Shown: positions 44,004 through 53,361 of the stretch, piece by piece
How positions within the stretch are numbered: the first letter of the stretch is position 1
Layout of the letters: each line of letters starts with the position of its first letter
From: Gemmataceae bacterium
Lineage (GTDB): Bacteria; Planctomycetota; Planctomycetia; Gemmatales; Gemmataceae
DNA length: 64,000 nt
Reading direction: 5' to 3'
Assembly (NCBI GenBank): GCA_022842245.1
Contig: JALHPZ010000035.1
Coordinates: forward strand, 1-64,000
Position numbers and translations under genes: made by a program
Notes under the pieces: model-generated
Databases searched by the model: none
What the model was told of the DNA's origin: nothing
Seen by the model: only the letters and a program-made list of their open reading frames with translations

Positions 44004-45779
44004 ATGAAATGCCGCCTCCTCCTCGCGTGGCTCCTGCTCGCCCCTTCGCTCCCGGCTGCCGATCCGCCGGCGGACATCCGCGAACTCAAGCTCAAGGACT
44101 GGCAGCCGAAATCGATGATGGTGACGAAGACGAGCATCCGCGAGAAGCCGATGTACCCCGTCATCGACGTCCACAACCACCTCGGCGGCGGCAAGGCGAC
44201 GCTCACGCCCGAGCGCGTCAAGCGCTACCTCACGGAGATGGACGAGGCCGGCGTGCGCACGGTCGTGAACCTCGACGGCGGCTGGGGCGACCGCCTGAAG
44301 GAGACGCTCGCGGCCCTCGACGAGGCGCACCCCGGCCGCTTCCTGACGTACGCGCTCGTGAACTTCCAGGGGATCGACGACGCCGGCTGGGGCGAACGCG
44401 AGGCCAAGCGATTGGAGGAGGGCTTCAAGCTCGGCGCGAAGGGGTTGAAGTTCCACAAGAGCTTCGGACTCTCCTATCGCTTCAAGGACGGCACGCTCGT
44501 GAAGGTCGACGACCCGAAGCTCGATCCGATCTGGGCGATGTGCGCCAAGCACGGCCGGCCCGTCGTCATCCACATCGCGGACCCGGCCGCGTTCTTCACG
44601 CCGCTCGACCGCTTCAACGAACGCTGGCACGAACTCAACAAGAATCCCGGCTGGCTCTTCTTCGGCGACAAGTTCCCCAAGCGCGAAGACCTGCTCGACC
44701 AGCTCCACCGCGTCATCGCGAAGCACCCCAAGACGACGTTCGTGAACACGCACTTCGGCAACAACGCCGAGGACCTCGCCGCCGTCGCGGACAAGCTGGA
44801 CAAGTACCCGAACATGTACGTGGACATCGACGCGCGCATCTCCGAACTCGGCCGGCAGCCGTACGCGACGCGGCGATTCTTCCTGAAGTACCAGGACCGA
44901 ATCATGTTCGGCACCGACACGACCCCGCGCCGGGACGCCTTCCGCATCTACTACCGCTTCCTCGAGACCGACGACGAATACTTCGACTGCTCCGCGAGCC
45001 ATCACCTGCAAGGCTTCTGGAACATCTACGGCATCCACCTGCCGCCGGAGGTGCTGGAGAAGGTGTACCGCGGCAACGCCGAGCGCGTGCTCTACGGCCT
45101 GAAGACCGACGAGGAGAAGAAGGCGCTGGCGAAGCGCGAGTACCGCGTCAAGCCGACGGCCGACTTCGACGTGACGGGCGACGGGTCGAACGCCGCGTGG
45201 ACGGCGGCCGCGTGGGAACCGTTGCACAAACGGAACGCGAAGGGGGCGTCCTACGAGACAAAAGTGAAGGCGCTCTATTCGAAGAAGGGGATCTACTTCC
45301 TGATGGAAGGCACGGACACGAAGCTGACCGCGACGATGACGAAGGACTTCGAGAACCTTTGGCTGGAGGACGTGTTCGAGGTGTTCCTCTGGACCGACGA
45401 GCGCGAGCCGATCTACTTCGAGTACGAGATCTCGCCGCTGGGCTACGAGCTGCCGATCGTCGTGCCGAACTTCGACGGGAAGGCGAAGGGCTGGCTGCCG
45501 TGGCACTACGGCGGGAATCGCAAGGTGCGGAAGGCGACGAGCGCGATCGGCGGAGCGGTGAAGTCGGGCGCGGCCGTGACCGGCTGGCGGGCGGAGGTGT
45601 TTATTCCGTACGAGCTGCTGGAGCCGCTCCGCAATCGCGAGCCGAAGCCCGGCACCCGCTGGCGCGCGAACTTCTATCGCATGGACTACGACGGCGGCGT
45701 CACGACGAGCTGGGACTGGGCGCGCGTCGGCAACACCTTCCACGAGTTCCGCAAGTTCGGCACGCTGGTGTTCGAATAG
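44004..45779 (+). CDS. Amidohydrolase fused to a CBM9-like domain
   Basis: 591 residues, signal peptide at 1-18. An amidohydrolase-2-type TIM barrel spans about 50-370: metal-site VIDVHNHLGGG, GLKFHKSFG, PVVIHIADPA (His), FVNTHFGNNAEDL and IMFGTDTTPR (Asp). A second domain at about 395-591 has the carbohydrate-binding family 9-like pattern: DFDVTGDGSNAAWTAAAWEP and FENLWLEDVFEVFLWTDERE with YFEYEISPLG. The pairing suggests an exported enzyme acting on a sugar-derived substrate; the reaction is unknown. It heads an operon with the BNR protein 10 nt downstream. Confidence 0.85.
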   Translation: MKCRLLLAWLLLAPSLPAADPPADIRELKLKDWQPKSMMVTKTSIREKPMYPVIDVHNHLGGGKATLTPERVKRYLTEMDEAGVRTVVNLDGGWGDRLKETLAALDEAHPGRFLTYALVNFQGIDDAGWGEREAKRLEEGFKLGAKGLKFHKSFGLSYRFKDGTLVKVDDPKLDPIWAMCAKHGRPVVIHIADPAAFFTPLDRFNERWHELNKNPGWLFFGDKFPKREDLLDQLHRVIAKHPKTTFVNTHFGNNAEDLAAVADKLDKYPNMYVDIDARISELGRQPYATRRFFLKYQDRIMFGTDTTPRRDAFRIYYRFLETDDEYFDCSASHHLQGFWNIYGIHLPPEVLEKVYRGNAERVLYGLKTDEEKKALAKREYRVKPTADFDVTGDGSNAAWTAAAWEPLHKRNAKGASYETKVKALYSKKGIYFLMEGTDTKLTATMTKDFENLWLEDVFEVFLWTDEREPIYFEYEISPLGYELPIVVPNFDGKAKGWLPWHYGGNRKVRKATSAIGGAVKSGAAVTGWRAEVFIPYELLEPLRNREPKPGTRWRANFYRMDYDGGVTTSWDWARVGNTFHEFRKFGTLVFE

Positions 45780-45789
45780 GAGTGCCCCG

Positions 45790-46794
45790 ATGCGTTCTCT
45801 GATTGTCCTCGCGCTCATCGCGCTTGCCACACCGGCGCAGGAGCGTCCGTTCCCGACCGACGCCGACTTCCGCGGCCTCGCCGCCGTCAGCGACCAAATC
45901 GCGTGGGCGAGCGGCACGAAGGGGACCGTCGCCCGCACCGTCGACGGCGGCAAGACTTGGAAGCGTCTCCCGGTGCCCGGCGCCGAGGCGCTCGACTTCC
46001 GCGACGTGGAGGCGTTCGGCGAATCGACCGCCTACGCCCTGAGCATCGGCCCCGGCGAATCGTCGCGCATCTACAAGACCGTCGACGGCGGGAAGACCTG
46101 GAAACTGCAATTCCGGAACGCGGACCCGGATGCCTTCTACGACGCGATCGCGTTCTGGGACGAAACCCACGGCCTCGCGCTCAGCGATCCAGTGAAGGGG
46201 AAGTACCGTATCCTCGCGACGGACGATGGCGGTGCGACCTGGAGCGTGCGGCCGACGGACAAGATGCCCGCGGCGCTTGAAGGGGAAGGTGCGTTCGCCG
46301 CGAGCGGGACGTGCCTGATCGCGACCGGCGAGCGGGACGCCTGGTTCGTGACGGGCGGGGCGAAGTGGGCGCGCGTCTTCCACTCCACCGACCGCGGCCG
46401 GTCGTGGACCGTTTCGGAGACGCCGGTGGCCGCCGGCGTCGCATCGGCGGGCGCGTTCTCGATCGCCTTTCGCAACGACCGGCACGGCATCATCGTCGGC
46501 GGCGATTACAAGACGCCGAACGAATCGGGCGCGACGGCGGTGATCACCACCGACGGCGGCCGGACTTGGACCGTGGTGAGGGATGCGCTGCCGTTTCGTT
46601 CGTGCGTTGTCTGGGCGAAGGATCGCTGGGTGGCCGTGGGCACCTCGGGCCGGCACGACTCGCCGGACGGGCTGAAGTGGACGGCACGGGACGACGGCAA
46701 CGGCAACGCCGCGAGCGCGGCAAAGGACGGCACCGTCTGGCTCGCCGGTCCGAAGGGGCGGGTCGAACGGATCTCTTCGAATCCCGGTCGGTGA
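45790..46794 (+). CDS. Exported BNR/YCF48-like beta-propeller protein
   Basis: 334 residues, signal peptide at 1-16. Asp-box motifs recur in TVDGGKTWKRL, TVDGGKTWKLQ, TDDGGATWSV, STDRGRSWTV and TTDGGRTWTV, as in BNR and YCF48/photosystem-stability-like propellers. The GxTxDGGxTW pattern marks propeller blades of sialidases and many non-enzymatic proteins; no sialidase active site is seen. AGGAG lies before the ATG. It is likely a secreted binding protein. Confidence 0.87.
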   Translation: MRSLIVLALIALATPAQERPFPTDADFRGLAAVSDQIAWASGTKGTVARTVDGGKTWKRLPVPGAEALDFRDVEAFGESTAYALSIGPGESSRIYKTVDGGKTWKLQFRNADPDAFYDAIAFWDETHGLALSDPVKGKYRILATDDGGATWSVRPTDKMPAALEGEGAFAASGTCLIATGERDAWFVTGGAKWARVFHSTDRGRSWTVSETPVAAGVASAGAFSIAFRNDRHGIIVGGDYKTPNESGATAVITTDGGRTWTVVRDALPFRSCVVWAKDRWVAVGTSGRHDSPDGLKWTARDDGNGNAASAAKDGTVWLAGPKGRVERISSNPGR

Positions 46795-46828
46795 GTTTTC
46801 GAGCGATTCATTCCACGAGGAATCGAAC

Positions 46829-47767
46829 ATGCAACTGTTTCAACTGAAGAAATGCAAGCGGGTTATCGCGCTGTCGTTCTCGCCGGATGGTTCCCAGGCG
46901 GTCGCGCTCACCTCGGACGCGATCGATCATGTCGGGGCGGCGATCGGGTTCGACCCGTCGACCGGCGAGCCGCGATTTCGACTGGAACTGGATGTCGAAC
47001 AGTGCGCGATCAGCCGCGACCATCGCCGGATCGCGGTCGCCGGTTCGTCCGAGGGTCGCCGCCGGGGAGCGGCCCCGGCGCGCTGGGGTGCGCTCGGGAC
47101 GACCGGCGAGGAGCCGGAGTGGAACGATATTCGCGATGTGCCGCACCGCGAAGTCTACGCGCTGGAGTTCGACGCCCCGGGCAAGCGACTCGCGATCGGG
47201 TCGGCGGGTCGAAAATCCCCGGCGGCTCCGTGGAGCCACGCGGTCCACATTGTCCCGCTCGATCGCGGGAAGCCGATCACGATCGGCGACGAACTGTTCG
47301 TCGGTGCGTTTGCGTTCAGCGCCGACGGAAAATGGCTGGCGTGGTCCGGCGGCGCGGGCGGCGATCCGGACATTCGCATTCACGATCTCTCCGGCAAGCA
47401 GCCACCCGTGATCCACCGGCCGAAGGCGACCCGCACGCGGCGGTTGATCTTCGCGCCGGACAGGCCGCTCCTGGCGGCGCTCACGGGCAAGCAAGCCCTG
47501 CTCATGCCGGTCGGGGCGGCGGCGATCATGTTGAAGGGCCACGACGCCCAGATCAACGATGCCGCGTTCACGCCCGACGGGCGCAAATTGATCACCGCGG
47601 CGCACGACGGAAGCGTGCACGTCTGGAATTCCGTGTCCGGCGAGATTGTAGCCGCTTATGCCTGGTCGATCGGCAAGCTGACGGCGCTGGCGGTGGCCCC
47701 GGACGGTCTGACGGCGCTGGTGGCCGGCGACAAGGGCCAGATGGTGGCTTGGGATCTGGACGTGTGA
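46829..47767 (+). CDS. WD40-like beta-propeller protein
   Basis: 312 residues, no signal peptide. WD40-type blades: VIALSFSPDGSQAVALTSD, VYALEFDAPGKRLAIGSA, INDAAFTPDGRKLITAAHDG with SVHVWN, and LTALAVAPDGLTALVAGDKG with MVAWDL. The middle blades are degenerate. A cytoplasmic scaffold is likely. GAGGAA precedes the ATG; it is 34 nt after the BNR gene, and convergent 5 nt from the next WD40 gene. Confidence 0.82.
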   Translation: MQLFQLKKCKRVIALSFSPDGSQAVALTSDAIDHVGAAIGFDPSTGEPRFRLELDVEQCAISRDHRRIAVAGSSEGRRRGAAPARWGALGTTGEEPEWNDIRDVPHREVYALEFDAPGKRLAIGSAGRKSPAAPWSHAVHIVPLDRGKPITIGDELFVGAFAFSADGKWLAWSGGAGGDPDIRIHDLSGKQPPVIHRPKATRTRRLIFAPDRPLLAALTGKQALLMPVGAAAIMLKGHDAQINDAAFTPDGRKLITAAHDGSVHVWNSVSGEIVAAYAWSIGKLTALAVAPDGLTALVAGDKGQMVAWDLDV

Positions 47768-47772
47768 CCCGC

Positions 47773-48750
47773 TTACCGCACCGCCCAGAGCTTCGCGGTG
47801 CCGTCGGCGCCGCCGGTGGCGATTCGCTTCCCGTCGGGCAGGAAGACCACACCGATGACGGTGCCGCGATGGCCGAGGAGCGTCGCCGTCGGCGTGCCGG
47901 TGGCGGTGTCCCAGAGGCGGACGGTGCCGTCTTCGTGCACAGTGGCGAGCCGCGTGCCGTCGGGGCTGAGCGCGAGCGCCATGGTCATGCCGGTCGGGCC
48001 GCTCCACTCCGGCCGCGCCGCCTTGGTGCGCACGTCCCACGCCTTGATCCTAGTCCCGCTGCCGGCGGCGTAGAGCGTCTGCCCGTCCGGCGAGAACGCC
48101 AGCGCGTTGATGTGCCCGCCGACGGCCTTCGCCTGGCCGGCGGGCGAACCTTTCGCGTCCCAGAACTTCACCGCGCCGTCGCTGCTGCCGCTCGCGACGA
48201 GCTTGCCGTCGGGGCTGACCGCCACGGCGTGCACGTGCTTCGCATGACCCTTCCACGCGCCGAGGTACTTGCGGTCGGCGATGTTCCAGACGTGCACGAA
48301 TTTGTCGGCCCCGCCCACGTACAGCTTCGATCCGTCCGGCGCGAACGCCACGCACTCGGTCGCCTTCGACACCTCGCTGAACGTCGCGGTCTCGCTTCCG
48401 GTGGCGACGTCCCAGAGTTTCACGTCGTGATCGTCGGAGACGGACGCGAGGAGATTGGAGTTTGGTGCGAACGCGAGGCCGCGGACGACCTTCGCGTGGC
48501 CCGGCAGCTCGCGGAGCTTCGATCCGGTGGCGGCGTCCCACAGGACGATGGCGCCGTCGTCGGCGCCGGTGGCGAGGAGCTTGCCGTCGGGCGCGGCGGC
48601 GACGCAGCGGACGACCGTGCCGTGCCCGGCCAGCGTCGCGATCGAATGATCGGTGCGCGCGAAGGCGTAGTAGCCGCCGACGCCAAGGCCGACGGACAAG
48701 ATCGCGAGTAGCAACCAGAGCGACGAATTCGAACGCGGGGAATCACTCAT
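47773..48750 (-). CDS. Membrane-anchored WD40 protein
   Basis: 325 residues. N-terminal membrane helix (about 11-30), then seven WD40 blades, most ending in LWD or similar (GAIVLWDAATGSKL, DVKLWDVATGSET, FVHVWNIADRKYL, AVKFWDAKG, RIKAWDVRTK, TVRLWDTATGTP, TAKLWAVR). This gives a complete seven-bladed propeller on the outer side of the membrane. Binding partner unknown. Confidence 0.93.
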   Translation of the reverse strand: MSDSPRSNSSLWLLLAILSVGLGVGGYYAFARTDHSIATLAGHGTVVRCVAAAPDGKLLATGADDGAIVLWDAATGSKLRELPGHAKVVRGLAFAPNSNLLASVSDDHDVKLWDVATGSETATFSEVSKATECVAFAPDGSKLYVGGADKFVHVWNIADRKYLGAWKGHAKHVHAVAVSPDGKLVASGSSDGAVKFWDAKGSPAGQAKAVGGHINALAFSPDGQTLYAAGSGTRIKAWDVRTKAARPEWSGPTGMTMALALSPDGTRLATVHEDGTVRLWDTATGTPTATLLGHRGTVIGVVFLPDGKRIATGGADGTAKLWAVR

Positions 48751-48762
48751 AATGAAACCGAT

Positions 48763-48854
48763 TTCACCGCGGAGGACGCCGAGATCGCAGAGAGAAGCAT
48801 TTCAAGGATTGGATTGTTTTCCCTCCGCGTCCTCTGCGATCTCCGCGGTGAATC
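48763..48854. repeat. TTCACCGCGGAG inverted repeat
   Basis: Arms starting TTCACCGCGGAG with ATCGCAGAG blocks are inverted across about 90 nt, with a 9-nt insertion in one arm. It is the type of intergenic repeat found scattered in many GC-rich genomes. It fills the gap between the WD40 gene start and the DUF1559 stop. Confidence 0.6.
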
Positions 48855-48861
48855 ACGGTCT

Positions 48862-49782
48862 TTAATCCAGACTCACGGTTTCGCCGCCGGCGCGCGTGCC
48901 GATCGCTTCCCACGCTGCCGGTGTGATCGAGTTCCGCACGAAGCGCACGCTGCCGTCGCCGAACAGGACGTTCACGCCGCCGGTATGGAAGCTGCTGGAG
49001 TCCTCCACGTGGCCGAGCGGGTTGTTCGGCGTGCGCAGGTCGGCGGCGACGCCGGTGTTGGTCGTGCAGAGGATGTGCGATTCCTCTTCCTCGTAGGCCG
49101 GGTTGATCGGCGGCACGAGCGTGCCGGTCACGGCGCCGGTCCAGGTGGTCTGCGGCGAGAGCTTGCTGTTGCGCTCGGTGACGAGCATGGTGTTGCTGGA
49201 GCCGTCGGTAATGTCCGTGACGCGGAAGCCCTTGTTCTTCAGGGTGCGGTCACGAATGAGCAGGCCGGTGTTCGTGTCGGGGAAGCCGCTGACCTCGAAG
49301 GTGCCGCCGACGCCGACGTAGTTGGCGAAGGCAACCTCGGCGATCGGCGAGCCGCCGTTCGCCACGGTAAAGGTCTCCTGCGGCGGCGAGTCGGACGGGC
49401 AGCGGTAGACGGACAACACCTGCCGGCGGACGTTCGCGTGGAACGGGTCTTCGATGCCCACGGCGAAGTTGATCTGCCGGTGCAGGTTGTCTTGTTCGAG
49501 CTGCGGCAGGATGATGGCGGCCCAGCCCCAGCCCGGCCCGAGGCTCTCGCCGTCGACGCTCGCCGTCGTGGCGTTGAACCCGCACGGGAACCGCTCGTTG
49601 GCACTGTGGAAATTGTGGAACGCCGTGCCGATCTGCTTGAGGTTGTTGCTGCACTTCATCCGGGCCGCCGCCTCGCGCACCTTCTGCACGGCCGGCAGCA
49701 GCAGGCCGATCAGGATCGCGATGATGGCGATGACGACGAGCAATTCGATGAGCGTGAACGCCGCGCGGCGATTCGACGACAT
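48862..49782 (-). CDS. DUF1559 pseudopilin-like protein
   Basis: 306 residues from the ATG at 49782 (GAGG 8 nt upstream). [20 protein letters not shown], then [20 protein letters not shown]-terminal [19 protein letters not shown]. Third DUF1559 of the window, with no lipoprotein partner. Divergent from the DUF1015 gene at 49940. Confidence 0.95.
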   Translation of the reverse strand: MSSNRRAAFTLIELLVVIAIIAILIGLLLPAVQKVREAAARMKCSNNLKQIGTAFHNFHSANERFPCGFNATTASVDGESLGPGWGWAAIILPQLEQDNLHRQINFAVGIEDPFHANVRRQVLSVYRCPSDSPPQETFTVANGGSPIAEVAFANYVGVGGTFEVSGFPDTNTGLLIRDRTLKNKGFRVTDITDGSSNTMLVTERNSKLSPQTTWTGAVTGTLVPPINPAYEEEESHILCTTNTGVAADLRTPNNPLGHVEDSSSFHTGGVNVLFGDGSVRFVRNSITPAAWEAIGTRAGGETVSLD

Positions 49783-49939
49783 GATGAACACCTCAATAAG
49801 ATATGCATAGATGGTATTTCAACGTATTACCTCGGTCAAGGGTTCGAAGCTTTCTCGGAAAATTTCGAATCGGCCGCCCCCGCGCCGCCTCGAATCCCGC
49901 GCCGCCGTAGATTAACCGGCCCCCGGTGGAGTGAACGAC

Positions 49940-51232
49940 ATGGCCGACATCCGCGCGTTCCGCGGCTTCCGCTACGACCCCACGAAGGCCGGCGCGCTCG
50001 CCGAACTCGTCGCGCCCCCCTACGACGTGATCGACGCCGCGCTGCAACGAACGCTCTACGATCTCAGCCCCTTCAACGCGATCCGCGTCGAACTGACGAA
50101 GGACGAACCGGGCGACACCGAAACCCACAACAAGTACACCCGCGCCGGCCAGACGATGCGCGACTGGCTCGCCGCCGGCGTCGTCGCCCAGGACACCGCG
50201 CGCAGCCTCTACGTTTACGAGCAGGAGTTCGAAGCCGAAGGCAAAACCTACACCCGCCGGGGGTTCTTCGCCCGCGTCCGCCTCGAACCGTTCGGCACCG
50301 GCCGCATCTTTCCCCACGAACAAACCTTGTCCGGCCCCAAGCAGGACCGCCTGAACCTCTACCGTGCCACGAACTTCAACCTCTCCCCCGTCTTCGGCCT
50401 CTACCCCGACGACGGCGAAGTCTTCGCCAGGCTCGAACCGCTCGTCCGCAACAGCCCGCCCCGCGTCGCCAAGGACCACCTCGGCGTCACCAACCGCCTC
50501 TGGGTCGTCACCGATCAGGCGGCGATTTCCGCCGTCATCGGCCTGATGGGGCCGAAACCCGTCTTCATCGCCGACGGCCACCACCGCTACGAGACGGGCC
50601 TCAAGTACCTCGAAGAGCAGCAGGCCGCCGGCCACGTGCCCGACGACGAGGCCCCGCAGAACTTCTGCCTCATGATGCTCGTCGGCATGGCGGACCCCGG
50701 CCTTATCATTCTGCCGACGCATCGGCTCGCGAGCGGCCTGCCGAACCTCACCGCCCCGCAGCTCCGCGAACTTCTCGCCGGCCACTTCGATCTCCTCGAC
50801 GAACCCGACGCCCTCGCCGCCTGGGAACACGTACAGATGGACGGCGCGCAAGCCACGCTCGCCTTCGGCACCGTCGCGGATGGGAAGTGGCTCGTCGCCA
50901 AGCTCCGCGACCCGGCCGCCCTCGACGCGCTCGCCCCGGACCACAGCGCCGAATGGCGCGGCCTCGGCGTCAGCATCCTGCATCGGCTCGTGCTGGAGAA
51001 GCTCGTGAAGGAACGCTACGGCGAGGCGAAGTGCCGGTACGTCCACCTGCTGAAGGAAGTGACCGACGCCGTGGCCGCGAACGACTGCCAGCTCGCCTGC
51101 CTCGTGCCGCCCGCGACGATGGACCACGTGGAGGCGATCGCCGGCAACCGCGAGACGATGCCGCCGAAATCGACCTACTTCTACCCGAAGCTGCTGACCG
51201 GCCTGGTGTTCCATTCCCTCAAGAAGGATTAA
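49940..51232 (+). CDS. DUF1015 protein
   Basis: 430 residues from the ATG at 49940 (GGAG 8 nt upstream). DUF1015 features: FRGFRYDPTKAGALAELVAP near the start, PPYDVIDAALQRTLY, RRGFFARVRLEPFGTGRIFP, KPVFIADGHHRYETGLKYLE, and FYPKLLTGLVFHSL at the end. The ADGHHRYET motif is the hallmark. The family is conserved in bacteria, but its biochemical role is not settled. No serine/phosphoglycerate genes, which sometimes accompany it, are present. Confidence 0.93.
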   Translation: MADIRAFRGFRYDPTKAGALAELVAPPYDVIDAALQRTLYDLSPFNAIRVELTKDEPGDTETHNKYTRAGQTMRDWLAAGVVAQDTARSLYVYEQEFEAEGKTYTRRGFFARVRLEPFGTGRIFPHEQTLSGPKQDRLNLYRATNFNLSPVFGLYPDDGEVFARLEPLVRNSPPRVAKDHLGVTNRLWVVTDQAAISAVIGLMGPKPVFIADGHHRYETGLKYLEEQQAAGHVPDDEAPQNFCLMMLVGMADPGLIILPTHRLASGLPNLTAPQLRELLAGHFDLLDEPDALAAWEHVQMDGAQATLAFGTVADGKWLVAKLRDPAALDALAPDHSAEWRGLGVSILHRLVLEKLVKERYGEAKCRYVHLLKEVTDAVAANDCQLACLVPPATMDHVEAIAGNRETMPPKSTYFYPKLLTGLVFHSLKKD

Positions 51233-51301
51233 CGCGGTCGGTCGCGGTTTCGATTCGACGCCGAACCGGATAGAATGCAGCCGCCGAAAGGGAGGCTCGC
51301 C

Positions 51302-51562
51302 ATGAACCGAACCGTGGAAGGCGTGTGGAAGGACGGCCGCATCGTGCCGGCCGGTCCGCAGGCGCCGACCAAAATCGTCAAGGGAATGACGGAAGAGGAA
51401 CAGGGCGACGATCCGGAATCGATCGAACGCTGGATCGCGGAACTGCGCGCCGCACCCCCATTGGTCATGTCGCCCGAAGACGAAGCCGATTGGCCGAGTG
51501 TGTACAACCAAGGATATGCTCGGCCGATTATTGTGGATGCAACCTGTGACGTGAAGAAATAA
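51302..51562 (+). CDS. Small antitoxin-like protein
   Basis: 86 residues from the ATG at 51302 with GGGAGG upstream. VEGVWKDGRIVP resembles the small beta unit that opens DUF104-type antitoxins, and SIERWIAELRAAPPLVMSPE resembles their acidic C-terminal helix. No toxin gene adjoins it (the next gene is AlkD-like), so the toxin-antitoxin idea rests on resemblance alone. Confidence 0.6.
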   Translation: MNRTVEGVWKDGRIVPAGPQAPTKIVKGMTEEEQGDDPESIERWIAELRAAPPLVMSPEDEADWPSVYNQGYARPIIVDATCDVKK

Positions 51563-51628
51563 CGCAGACTTCCGAAGTCGAAGCCGTACTCCGGAAGTCG
51601 AAGTCTGGTCCCAACCCCCGAGCGCCCC

Positions 51629-52336
51629 ATGACCCTCGACGAAGTGATGGCCGACCTCGAGGCCCACGCCAACCCCTCCCACAAGAAGACCTACCTCCGC
51701 CACGGCGCGAAGGAACCCTTCTTCGGCGTCCCCATCGCCCACCTCAAGGTCCTCCAAAAGAAGCTCAAGAAGAACCACGAACTCGCCCTCGCCCTCTTCG
51801 CCACCGGCAACTCCGACGCCATGTACCTCGCCGGACTCATCGCCGAACCGATGAAGATGACCAAGGCGCAGCTCAAGACCTGGATGAAACAGGCCCCCTG
51901 GCACTTCGTCAGCTGCTACGCCGTCCCCTGGACCGCCGCCGAATCGAAGTTCGCCCGCGAGCTCGCCCTCGAATGGATGAAGTCCAAGGACGAGGAAATC
52001 TCCGCCGGCGGCTGGTCCACCTACGGCAGCTACATGTCCGTCACGCCCGACGAGGACCTCGACCTCGACGAGATTGTGACGCTGCTCGACCGCGTCCCGA
52101 AGGAGATCGACAAAGCTCCGAACCGCACCAAGTACTACATGAACCAGTTCGTCATCAGCGTGGCCGCGTTTGTGCAGCCGTTGCTGGCGAAGGCGAAGGC
52201 GGTGGCGAAGCAACTTGGCAAGGTGGACGTGGACATGGGCGACACCGACTGCAAGGTGCCGTTGGCGACGGCGTACATCGCGATGCTGGAGGAGAAGGGC
52301 CGGATCGGCAAGAAGCGCAAGAGCGCGGCGTGCTAG
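51629..52336 (+). CDS. AlkD-like DNA alkylation repair protein
   Basis: 235 residues, all-helical HEAT-like family of the AlkD type (DNA glycosylases for alkylated bases). FFGVPIAHLKVLQKKLKKNH near the N-terminus and the repeated helical pairs fit, as does APWHFVSCYAVPWT. Several diverged members of the family are not proven glycosylases, so activity is uncertain. A hairpin (CCGACTCGC/GCGAGTCGG) lies 5 nt after the stop. Confidence 0.8.
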   Translation: MTLDEVMADLEAHANPSHKKTYLRHGAKEPFFGVPIAHLKVLQKKLKKNHELALALFATGNSDAMYLAGLIAEPMKMTKAQLKTWMKQAPWHFVSCYAVPWTAAESKFARELALEWMKSKDEEISAGGWSTYGSYMSVTPDEDLDLDEIVTLLDRVPKEIDKAPNRTKYYMNQFVISVAAFVQPLLAKAKAVAKQLGKVDVDMGDTDCKVPLATAYIAMLEEKGRIGKKRKSAAC

Positions 52337-52437
52337 AGTCGCCGACTCGCTCCGCGAGTCGGACCATTCGGCGCAGACGCCGGGCCGGTCGGCCGATACG
52401 ATGAACCTTCCGGCTCGTTCGCCTGTCGGTTGGTATT

Positions 52438-52525
52438 GGAGCGGTGCTCGAGCGGCTGAAGAGGCGGCACTGGAAATGCCGTATACGGTATCCCCGTATC
52501 GAGGGTTCAAATCCCTCCCGCTCCG
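52438..52525 (+). tRNA. tRNA-Ser (GGA anticodon)
   Basis: 88 nt. Acceptor stem GGAGCGG/CCGCTCC with discriminator G, anticodon stem CGGCA/TGCCG around loop CTGGAAA (anticodon GGA), long class II variable arm (ATACGG...CCCGTAT), and T arm GAGGG-TTCAAAT-CCCTC. The class II arm identifies serine, leucine or tyrosine, and GGA decodes UCC/UCU. CCA is not encoded. Confidence 0.96.
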
Positions 52526-52644
52526 TTAAACATTTGTTCAGTATCTCGCGACGAGTCGCACGAATACGCATTTCGGCCTGCAATTCCAGCCAAAACGGCC
52601 TCCGGCTTCGACTCGCCGCTCGGGAAGAGGCAGCACAAGGCGGT

Positions 52645-53361
52645 TCAGCGAGATCGTCGCACGCTATCGATCTTGAGGATCGGCCGGCCGCGGCCCGTCA
52701 CGAGTTGCCCGGTTACCGTCACGCGCTCGCCGACGAACTCGAAATGGTCTTCGCCGAGGGGGCGGCCGTGCGAATCGGTGGCCAGGTAGTAGCCGACGGT
52801 GCCGTCGACCTTCGCGACGAACAGCGGCGGAATGCCGCCGCGAAGGCAGAGGATCGCGCAGCCCTTGTGCGTCTTGCCGCCGCCGGGCTTCATCGCGCCG
52901 AGGTAACACTTCGAATCGACCAGCTCACCGACGAGCGTTACGGGCGTGGTTACTTCTTCCAGCGCACTCTCGGCTTTCACTTCAATGGCCTGCAAGCCCG
53001 CGTCGCCGTCGGCGAGTTCGAGCATCTTCACGCCGTCGCGTTCGAGGAGCGTCCCGGTCGCGCGCACGCCGTTCCCGTCGAACGGCAGGAGCCGATCCTT
53101 CGCACCGAACTTGCCGGCTTCCACGAGCAAGATCGTTTCGGTCGGCGTTCGGAGCATCGCGTAAGGCTCGGCGACGGCGATGCCGTCGAACGAGACTTCG
53201 TGGGAATCGTCCCAACGGCCGGGGCCGGGCGGGCGCTGCGAGTAGGCCAGGCCGCCGGCGAGGATGAGGCCGAGAGCGACCGCGACGAGCGCGAGCGGCA
53301 ACAGGAACCGCCGGAGCGCCGGCGGCATCGGGAACCAGCCGATAAAGTGCGGGTCGTTCAC
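52645..53361 (-). CDS. Membrane-anchored cysteine-containing protein of the Rieske operon
   Basis: 238 residues from a GTG at 53361 (GGAGG 6 nt upstream) that overlaps the Rieske gene stop as GTGA. One membrane helix (about 15-31). The C-terminal domain has VDSKCYLGAMKPGGGKTHKG followed by CAILCLRGGIPPLF, a Cys cluster that could bind metal or cofactor. The N-terminal half is beta-rich. I do not know a family name; the arrangement next to a Rieske/ferric-reductase-like protein suggests a redox partner. Confidence 0.8.
   Translation of the reverse strand: MNDPHFIGWFPMPPALRRFLLPLALVAVALGLILAGGLAYSQRPPGPGRWDDSHEVSFDGIAVAEPYAMLRTPTETILLVEAGKFGAKDRLLPFDGNGVRATGTLLERDGVKMLELADGDAGLQAIEVKAESALEEVTTPVTLVGELVDSKCYLGAMKPGGGKTHKGCAILCLRGGIPPLFVAKVDGTVGYYLATDSHGRPLGEDHFEFVGERVTVTGQLVTGRGRPILKIDSVRRSR

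Noticed and set aside
42620-45802. 1060-codon plus-strand frame
   Set aside because: It spans the antisense of DUF1553 and an alternate frame of the amidohydrolase; no family features.
51549-51600. Regulatory direct repeat CTTCCGAAGTCGAAG
   Set aside because: Only two short imperfect copies between small genes; could form a weak 7-bp stem, insufficient to call.
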